From Capilliphycus salinus (GTDB lineage: Bacteria > Cyanobacteriota > Cyanobacteriia > Cyanobacteriales > Microcoleaceae), in the NCBI RefSeq assembly GCF_047276495.1, contig NZ_CP178543.1, positions 7,648,875 to 7,712,874 of the forward strand: a stretch of DNA of 64,000 nt, read 5' to 3'. The position numbers and the translations under genes were made by a program. Shown here piece by piece: positions 58,394 to 64,000 of this stretch. The notes below the pieces were generated by a model. The model worked only from the letters and a program-made list of their open reading frames with translations, was not told where the DNA came from and did no database searches. Each line of letters starts with the position of its first letter. The stretch's first letter is position 1.

Positions 58394-59356
58394 TTAGAAA
58401 TCCCACATAATCAAACTCTCATCCAAGGGGTCGGTAACAATTCGCCCAATGCTGTCAATTTCATCCAAATCGCTTTTTGAAAGCTTAATTTCGGATGCCC
58501 GAGCATTTTGTTGGGACTGTTCCTCGTGACGCGCCCCAACAATAGCATTCGTTTGAGGTTGAGCAATTAACCAAGCCAGAGATAACTGGGCCAACGTGCA
58601 TTGATTTCGTTCGGCAATGGGGCGCAATTTATCCAAAGCCGTTTGTACCCGGGCGTAGTTATCTTTATCGGCAAATAACTTATTAGATGAACGATTATCA
58701 TCTTTAGAAAATTGATAATCCGGGCCTAATTTTCCGGTTAATAATCCTTGGGCTAAAGAAGAATAAGCCAGAATATAAATATTGTTTTCAACGCAATAGG
58801 GTTGAATCTCATTTTCGATTTTGCGCCAAAATAAAGAATAGGGCGGCTGCAAACTTTCTATCCGACCATATTGGGCGGCTTCGGCGATTTGTTCTTTGTT
58901 AAAATTAGAAACGCCAATCGCCCGAATTTTACCCTGTTATTTGAGTTTATTCAAAGCCTTCATTGTTTCTTCAATGGGAACAACTTCGCTGTTAAAATTC
59001 CCGGACAGCCAGTGAATTTGATACAAATCAATGTAGTCGGTTTGTAAATTTTTTAAAGAGCGATCGCAAGCTTCAATCACTTGATTATACTTGAGATGAT
59101 TGGGGAAAACCTTTGTGGCATAAATCACTTGATCACGAACATCGGATAACGCTTTGGCGACTATTTGTTCGGAATGGCCATCCCCATAAACTTCTGCGGT
59201 GTCAACGGTGGTTATTCCCGCTTCAAATGCCGTGCGAATAGTTTTGATGGTTTCTTCGTCTTCCACTCCCGTCCAACCTCGCTTTCCGGCTTGCCAAGTT
59301 CCCATAATAATGGGTGTAATTTGGATATCGGATGTGCCAAGGTGTCGCGTTTCCAT
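58394..59356 (-). pseudogene. Aldo/keto reductase interrupted by one in-frame stop
   Basis: The whole protein of about 320 residues can be read in one frame with a single TAA at 58937-58939. Before it: METRHLGTSDIQITPIIMGTWQAGKRG, DTAEVYGDGHSE (catalytic Asp/Tyr), IYATKV and the YIDLYQIHW block. After it: GKIRAIGVSNFNKEQIAEA, YSPLAQGLLTGKL-like ILAYSSLAQGLLTGKLGP and AIVGARHEEQ. Context KLK-stop-QGKIRAIGVSNF suggests a Glu or Gln codon (GAA/CAA) became TAA. Everything else looks functional, so the mutation is recent, or the stop is read through, or it is a sequencing error. Confidence 0.85.
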
Positions 59357-59430
59357 GTGAGACTCCTAAGTTATTTAATGCTGCTGATTCTGTTATTGTA
59401 AAGAAGAATTAGAGATTGTGTATCTATCTT

Positions 59431-60012
59431 ATGGAAGTTAACATTAAACCGGCTTTAAAAGAATGGAATGTGGCGGTTAAGGCAATGGAAGCGGGAAAAA
59501 CGATTTTGTTGCTGCGTAAAGGGGGAATTAAAGAAGAAAAGGGTCGGTTTTCTGTCGAACATCAACGGGTGTTATTGTATCCGACTTTTGAACACCAACA
59601 GCCTAATTTACTGAAACCAGAATATGCGTCTGAAGTGCAACCGGTTTCTTCGGGTTGGCATCCGGAAACGGTTAAAATTAGCAGTTGGGCTGAAATTACG
59701 GATATTCTAGCAATAGATACTCCCCAAGCAGAAGCCTTGATTTTTGAGTTGCTTCCTTTTATCATTTGGAATGAAAACTTTATCAGAGAAAGGATTAACT
59801 TTAAACCCAAAAAACCGCTTTTTTTACTATTGTTAAAACCTTATAAACTCTCCCAAGTTTATGAAATTCCCTACGATTCTAGTTATGGGGGTTGTCGTTC
59901 TTGGATTGAATTAAAAGAGGAAATTTCCATCGAAAATTCTATTCCGGTTTGGGAGGAAACGGCCTATAATTACTTATCTGAACAAATTAAACTTACAGTC
60001 AGCGGGGAATAG
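59431..60012 (+). CDS. DUF1802 family protein
   Basis: Protein of 193 residues. The DUF1802 pattern is visible: ALKEWNVAVKAMEAGKTILLLRKGGIKEEKGRFSVEHQRVLLYPTFEHQ at the N-terminus, then SWAEITDILAID, and a C-terminal LLLKPYKLSQVYEIPYDSSYGGCRSWIEL. The family is widespread in cyanobacteria and has no known function; the middle resembles a small alpha/beta nucleic-acid fold. The ATG at 59431 is favoured over one 15 bases upstream only for alignment with the family. Confidence 0.82.
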   Translation: MEVNIKPALKEWNVAVKAMEAGKTILLLRKGGIKEEKGRFSVEHQRVLLYPTFEHQQPNLLKPEYASEVQPVSSGWHPETVKISSWAEITDILAIDTPQAEALIFELLPFIIWNENFIRERINFKPKKPLFLLLLKPYKLSQVYEIPYDSSYGGCRSWIELKEEISIENSIPVWEETAYNYLSEQIKLTVSGE

Positions 60013-60346
60013 GCAAAAGTCGGGAGGACCGGAGATGGGGGAGGATGGTAAACGGATGAGTTTACGCTTGGGTTATCGAGGTTAACGCGCGATTGTAACG
60101 GATGAGTTGACTCTTGGGTTGTCAACCTTTTGCTGTCAAACTGATAACTGATAACTGTAAACTGCCTCTTGCCTATTGCCTCTTTTGCCTTTCCCCTTTT
60201 GCCTTTCCCCTTTCCCCTTTCCCCTATTTCCTATTCCCTATTCCCTATTCCATTAATTAACCGGATATCATATTACAGCAGATTTCCATAAATAAAATCA
60301 CCGATGAGTTGAATGTCTCAGCGATGACCTTAACTTTATTGAGTAG
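60013..60346. other. Low-complexity spacer
   Basis: A CTGATAACTGATAACTG run is followed by pyrimidine-rich short tandem units (TTTTGCC, CTTTCCC, CTATTCC families) from about 60163 to 60251. No gene is visible. GATATCATATTA near 60263 resembles sequence beside other repeats in the window (56997). Confidence 0.6.
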
Positions 60347-60428
60347 TGGGCGGAGAGAGACTCGAACTCTCACGGCCGAAGCCGCCACATTTTGAGTGTG
60401 GTGCGTCTACCAATTTCGCCACCCGCCC
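60347..60428 (-). tRNA. tRNA-Leu(CAA)
   Basis: 82-nt class II tRNA. The acceptor is GGGCGGG/TCCGCCC with discriminator A. The anticodon arm CCACA-CTCAAAA-TGTGG has anticodon CAA (decodes TTG). A long variable arm (CGGCTTCGGCCGT) and T-arm GAGAG-TTCGAGT-CTCTC are present. No CCA is encoded. Its 5' end is overlapped by the reading frame of the M48 protease. Confidence 0.93.
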
Positions 60429-61282
60429 TTTTGGGTAACTCCATTATTATACACCCTTAAGTTCCCTTTTAGCAAGTCCTGATAATCAGGAGTGCTAGAC
60501 CAGCGATCGATCTCTCTAACCCGCAGCACGGGGAGGGGGTGAGTCAGTTGTGAAGACTGAGCCTGTTTGAGCAACTCTCCGAGTTCATCCTGGCTCATCT
60601 CATCGTAGGCTTTAGCTTGAGCCAAAAACGCATCGAGATTGAGTTGGGGTGCCAAACTAGGGGAACCGCCCGACAATTTCATCAAAACCGACATCACAGT
60701 TCTGGGGTTTTGCGTGGCCAAAAGAGCGGCGCGATCGCAAGTGAACTCAGCACAGCGCAACCATTCCAAAATTTGAGCCTGTAAAGTTTGGGTGAGAACG
60801 GCACCCCAAGGAGATAACTGTCCGGCGGCCAAAACGAGCAAATTCGCCAACGTCAGATAAACGCCATGTTCGCACTTGAGATGACCCAATTCGTGAGCAA
60901 TAACGGCTTGAATTTCAGCCGGAGTTAACAGTTCAATTAAAGAAGTGTGGATAACAATAAAAGGCTTTTCGCCCCGCATGGCAAAAGTATAAGCATTGGG
61001 AACCGGATGTTGACGAATGTAGAGTTGAGGCGGTTCGAGATCGAGAGTTTGACAGGCGCTCAACAGCAATTGATGAAGATGGGGAAGTTGCTGTTCGCCG
61101 ACCAAAACACTCGAAGCAATATTTTCCAAATAAAAAAACCGCTCGCCCAAAGAGCCGAGAAACTGACGCACAAAAATATCTAAACCCGGAATTTGCTTGA
61201 GGGAAGTGGTTGCTTGTTGGTCGAGGGGATGACGAAAATGGTCAGCTTTCAAACCAAGCAAGGGAACTGTAGAAAAAGCCAT
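60407..61282 (-). CDS. M48-family zinc metallopeptidase
   Basis: Protein of about 291 residues with the HExxH zinc site in QAVIAHELGHLKCEHG and a downstream third ligand region RCAEFTCDRAALLA. There is one hydrophobic segment after the active site (LANLLVLAAGQLSPWGAVL), making it a membrane-associated HtpX/M48-like protease. The ATG at 61282 is chosen over a TTG at 61306. Its last seven codons run into the 5' part of tRNA-Leu(CAA) and stop at the TAG in the tRNA D-loop. Confidence 0.85.
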   Translation of the reverse strand: MAFSTVPLLGLKADHFRHPLDQQATTSLKQIPGLDIFVRQFLGSLGERFFYLENIASSVLVGEQQLPHLHQLLLSACQTLDLEPPQLYIRQHPVPNAYTFAMRGEKPFIVIHTSLIELLTPAEIQAVIAHELGHLKCEHGVYLTLANLLVLAAGQLSPWGAVLTQTLQAQILEWLRCAEFTCDRAALLATQNPRTVMSVLMKLSGGSPSLAPQLNLDAFLAQAKAYDEMSQDELGELLKQAQSSQLTHPLPVLRVREIDRWSSTPDYQDLLKGNLRVYNNGVTQKGGWRNW

Positions 61283-61415
61283 AGGAGTTAATCGGTGAAG
61301 TCTCAAAAGAATACTGGAGAGTTAGCTGTAAGTTCAGATGAATCACTCATACTTCCCAACAACTAACTCTTTACCTTTCTTAGTGTAGGCCGAATTTCAC
61401 CGACTGAGGGGACAA

Positions 61416-62777
61416 TCAGTCCTGTTTTTGTTTAACCGGGGGTTCGATCCGGACAATATTGGCGCCGAGTTTTTTGAGTTTCTCCTCAAACTTCTCATAA
61501 CCGCGATCGAGGTGTTGTAAACCTTGAATGGTGCTTGTCCCTTCGGCAGCTAAGGCGGCCAAAACCAAAGCCGCAGAAGCCCGCAGATCGGAACCGATCA
61601 CCGGTGCGCCCGATAACATCGGCACGCCGCGAACGATCGCCGTATTGCCTTTAACGCGAACATCGGCGCCCATGCGGTTGAGTTCGGGAACATGGTGCAA
61701 ACGGTTTTCAAAAACGGTTTCTGTGATCAAACTATTGCCTTCGCAAAGCGTCAGCAAGGCCATAAAGGGAGCTTGTAAATCGGTGGGGAAACCGGGATAA
61801 GGGAGGGTTTCAATATCGGTGGCGAGATGCTGTTCTCCCGGAGAGACGCGGATAGAGTTGGGGGCTTCGCAGGTAATTTGAACGCCGATTTTCCGCAATT
61901 TGGAAATAGCGGCGGTAATGTGATCGGGAATGACGGGAGAAAGGAGAATCGAGGAGCGGGTAATCGCCCCGGCAATTAGAAACGTACCGGCTTCAATGCG
62001 ATCAGGAATAATCGTATAATCGACGTCGTGGAGACGGGGAACGCCAGAAATAACAAGGGTTTTCGAGCCGGCGCCGCTAATATTTGCCCCCATCGCCCGA
62101 CAGAAGTTGGCCAAATCGACGACTTCCGGTTCTTGAGCGGCGTTTTCAATGATGGTTTCGCCGTCGGCGAGGGTGGCGGCCATCATTAGGGTTTCAGTTG
62201 CGCCGACACTGGGATAATCGAGATAAATTTTCGCGCCCTTCAAGCGACCCTTTCCGGGGACGGCGGCATGAACTACCCCGTGTTCGATATGAACGTCGGC
62301 GCCCATCGCACGCAGCCCTTGAACGTGAAGATTAACGGGTCGGGCGCCAATGGCACAACCGCCCGGTAATGGTACTTTCGCCACGCCCAACCGGGCGAGT
62401 AACGGACCGATGACAAAGAAGCTGGCGCGCAATTGGCTGACCAATTCGTAGGGGGCTTGGGAGGTGGAAATGTGAGCGGCGTTGATGTCGATCACGTCGC
62501 CCTGTTGCTCAAATTTCACACCGACGGAGGAGAGCAGCTGGCCCATCCGAGCCACGTCAACCAAAGAGGGAACGTTGCGAATGCGACAATCAGACGGACA
62601 AAGTAATGCACCCGCTAAAATCACCAGAGCGGCGTTTTTGGCTCCGCTGATTTTAACCTGTCCTTGGAGTTGAGCGCGTCCTGACACCTGCAAGACAGGC
62701 TGGTTCGGATCGGATGCAGATGAGAGTTTTGATGAGCTAAGAGCGAGTGTAATGGGTCTACCCTCCAATAATTTCAA
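61416..62777 (-). CDS. murA: UDP-N-acetylglucosamine 1-carboxyvinyltransferase MurA
   Basis: First committed enzyme of peptidoglycan synthesis, about 445-453 residues, cytoplasmic. The active-site loop with catalytic cysteine is PLPGGCAIGARPVNLH, and the Lys-Asn substrate motif is SGAKNAALVILAGALL. Other MurA blocks are PGFPTDLQAP and SDLRASAALVLAAL, with a normal C-terminus. The start is unclear: the frame opens with TTG at 62777, while GGAGG followed 8 bases later by an ATT codon (ATTACACTC) could allow a rare ATT start. The short N-terminal extension is polar. It is divergent from ald. Confidence 0.94.
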   Translation of the reverse strand: MKLLEGRPITLALSSSKLSSASDPNQPVLQVSGRAQLQGQVKISGAKNAALVILAGALLCPSDCRIRNVPSLVDVARMGQLLSSVGVKFEQQGDVIDINAAHISTSQAPYELVSQLRASFFVIGPLLARLGVAKVPLPGGCAIGARPVNLHVQGLRAMGADVHIEHGVVHAAVPGKGRLKGAKIYLDYPSVGATETLMMAATLADGETIIENAAQEPEVVDLANFCRAMGANISGAGSKTLVISGVPRLHDVDYTIIPDRIEAGTFLIAGAITRSSILLSPVIPDHITAAISKLRKIGVQITCEAPNSIRVSPGEQHLATDIETLPYPGFPTDLQAPFMALLTLCEGNSLITETVFENRLHHVPELNRMGADVRVKGNTAIVRGVPMLSGAPVIGSDLRASAALVLAALAAEGTSTIQGLQHLDRGYEKFEEKLKKLGANIVRIEPPVKQKQD

Positions 62778-62938
62778 CAGTAAGAAAACATTCTTTAATT
62801 TTTGTTCTGATTCTACAGGAAAGCTGTCAGATGTCTAGGGGAATGGCCCAAAGATTTTCACAGCCACCTCGAATCTGTGACCGGTTGTTCAGATCGACTC
62901 TAAAATCTAAGCATGACAAACCGTTCAGGTAGCGCACG
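62778..62938. promoter_or_regulatory. Divergent murA/ald promoter region
   Basis: The two genes are transcribed away from this 161-base stretch. I see no strong palindrome. A weak CAGGTAG about 8 bases before the ald ATG may be its ribosome site. Confidence 0.4.
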
Positions 62939-64000
62939 ATGGAAATTGGTATTCCCAAAGAAATTAAAGATCAAGAATTTCGGGTCGGTTTGAGTCCGAG
63001 TAGTGTTCGAGTCTGTACTGAAAGAGGTCATCGGATTTTTGTCCAAACCGGAGCCGGTTCGGGAGCGGGCTTTACCGATGAGGATTATCAAAATGCAGGT
63101 GCAGAGGTGGTTTCCACCGCAGAGGACGCTTGGAACCGGGAAATGGTGGTCAAGGTGAAAGAACCTCTGCCCCCAGAATACCCCCTGATTCAAAAAGGTC
63201 AACTTTTATTTACTTATCTTCACCTGGCTGCCGATCGCATCCTGACGGAAAATCTGATTCACAGTGGAGTCTGTGCGATCGCCTATGAAACGGTAGAGCT
63301 TGCCGATGGTAAACTGCCTTTATTGACTCCGATGAGTATCATTGCGGGTCGTTTGTCGGTGCAGTTTGGCGCCCGCTTCCTGGAACGTCAGCAAGGGGGT
63401 CGCGGTGTGCTTCTCGGTGGGGTTCCCGGTGTGAAACCCGGTAAAGTGGTGATTTTGGGTGGTGGTGTCGTCGGGACCGAAGCGGCGCGAATTGCAGTGG
63501 GTATGGGTGCAATTGTTCAGATTTTGGATATTAGTGTTGAGCGTTTGGCTTATTTAGAAACGCTGTTTGGTTCGAGAGTGGAACTTCTTTACAGCAGTCC
63601 GTCTCAAATTGAGAAAATGGTTCCTGATGCTGATTTGCTGATCGGTGCCGTCTTGGTTTTAGGACGACGCGCTCCCGTACTTGTTCCCCGAACTTTGGTG
63701 GGTCAGATGCGCCCCCGCTCGGTGATTATTGATGTGGCGGTCGATCAGGGGGGTTGTGTGGAAACCCTGCGTCCGACATCTCACACCCATCCGACTTATA
63801 CTGAAGAAGGTGTGGTTCATTACGGGGTGCCGAATATGCCCGGAGCGGTTCCTTGGACAGCAACTCAGGCTTTGAATAACAGCACTTTATCTTATGTTCT
63901 GCAATTGGCCGATCATGGCGTGAAAGCAATGACGGTTAACCCGGCTTTGGCTAAGGGATTAAATGTCGAAAATCATCAATTAGTTCATCCGGCTGTTCGG
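62939..64000 (+). CDS. ald: Alanine dehydrogenase (3' end cut by window)
   Basis: NAD-dependent alanine dehydrogenase, interconverting alanine and pyruvate plus ammonium. The frame opens at ATG 62939 (MEIGIPKEIKDQEFRVGLSP) and stays open to the window end, 354 codons, with about 7 residues missing from a normal 361. Key blocks are VKVKEPLPPEY, the catalytic histidine region FTYLHLAADR, the NAD glycine motif KVVILGGGVVGTEAARIAVGMGA and VDQGGCVETLRPTSHTHPTY. It is divergent from murA with 161 bases between starts. It could supply pyruvate or alanine for wall precursors; that link is inference. Confidence 0.94.
   Translation, partial: MEIGIPKEIKDQEFRVGLSPSSVRVCTERGHRIFVQTGAGSGAGFTDEDYQNAGAEVVSTAEDAWNREMVVKVKEPLPPEYPLIQKGQLLFTYLHLAADRILTENLIHSGVCAIAYETVELADGKLPLLTPMSIIAGRLSVQFGARFLERQQGGRGVLLGGVPGVKPGKVVILGGGVVGTEAARIAVGMGAIVQILDISVERLAYLETLFGSRVELLYSSPSQIEKMVPDADLLIGAVLVLGRRAPVLVPRTLVGQMRPRSVIIDVAVDQGGCVETLRPTSHTHPTYTEEGVVHYGVPNMPGAVPWTATQALNNSTLSYVLQLADHGVKAMTVNPALAKGLNVENHQLVHPAVR

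Overview
The window comes from a cyanobacterium, most probably a filamentous non-heterocystous (Oscillatoriales-like) lineage. The evidence is a Psb28 gene, a tocopherol cyclase, DUF3370, DUF1802 and DUF6737 proteins, an SLH-GUN4 fusion, many GCGATCGC (HIP1-type) octamers, and abundant dispersed palindromes, Uma2 genes and toxin-antitoxin pairs. The order rank is inference. Genes sit on both strands in short runs with no long operons, and coding density falls where repeats accumulate.

Layout. 0-3 kb: the tail of a FecR-like gene, then a methionine-salvage cluster mtnD-mtnW-mtnB. 3-11.8 kb: a REP-associated transposase between two copies of its probable palindrome, PEP synthase, an HxlR regulator, a GST, an EEP-fold hydrolase overlapping an orphan sugar-ABC permease, and an SDR protein with a CIA30 domain nested inside it. 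11.9-18.7 kb: small membrane proteins, ComB, a RusA-domain protein, a hydrolase, an RTX protein and an EamA transporter. 18.7-28.1 kb: a repeat-rich spacer, a second RTX protein with an internal duplication, a DUF4340 protein and a Gld-type ABC exporter (GldA/GldF/GldG-like) with a MASE1-GGDEF diguanylate cyclase between them. 28.5-34.8 kb: SLH-GUN4, a two-gene module of unknown function (nuclease-like protein plus LRAT-like protein, both with hydrophobic segments), and a duplicated beta-helix/SLH surface protein. 35-38.5 kb: psb28, moaB, clpS, an intron-containing tRNA-Arg(CCU), and tocopherol cyclase. 38.5-41 kb: a small accessory island with a ParE-type toxin-antitoxin pair, paired HTH proteins, a MITE and an AT-rich predicted nuclease with an Abi-like N-terminus. 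41-45.9 kb: alaS carrying an in-frame repeat insertion, a Uma2 gene, and a second REP transposase flanked by ten copies of its probable palindrome. 45.9-55.6 kb: DUF3370, an AGCS transporter, VapBC, a formylglycine-generating-enzyme-like protein whose C-terminus looks like a diversity-generating-retroelement variable region, and uvrA, whose 3' tail is duplicated around a Uma2 gene. 55.7-64 kb: a hydrolase lacking a normal start, another hydrolase, an aldo/keto reductase broken by one stop codon, DUF1802, tRNA-Leu(CAA), an M48 protease whose frame runs into that tRNA, murA and alanine dehydrogenase (cut by the window end).

Housekeeping genes (ppsA, alaS, uvrA, murA, ald, clpS, moaB, psb28, mtn genes) look intact. 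The most unusual content is the probable DGR target (50.05-51.03 kb), the uncharacterised two-gene module (29.86-32.08 kb), the predicted Abi-like nuclease (39.9-40.9 kb), two REP/RAYT systems, and a compact group I intron in tRNA-Arg. All functional calls are read from sequence and memory of protein families; no database search was run.
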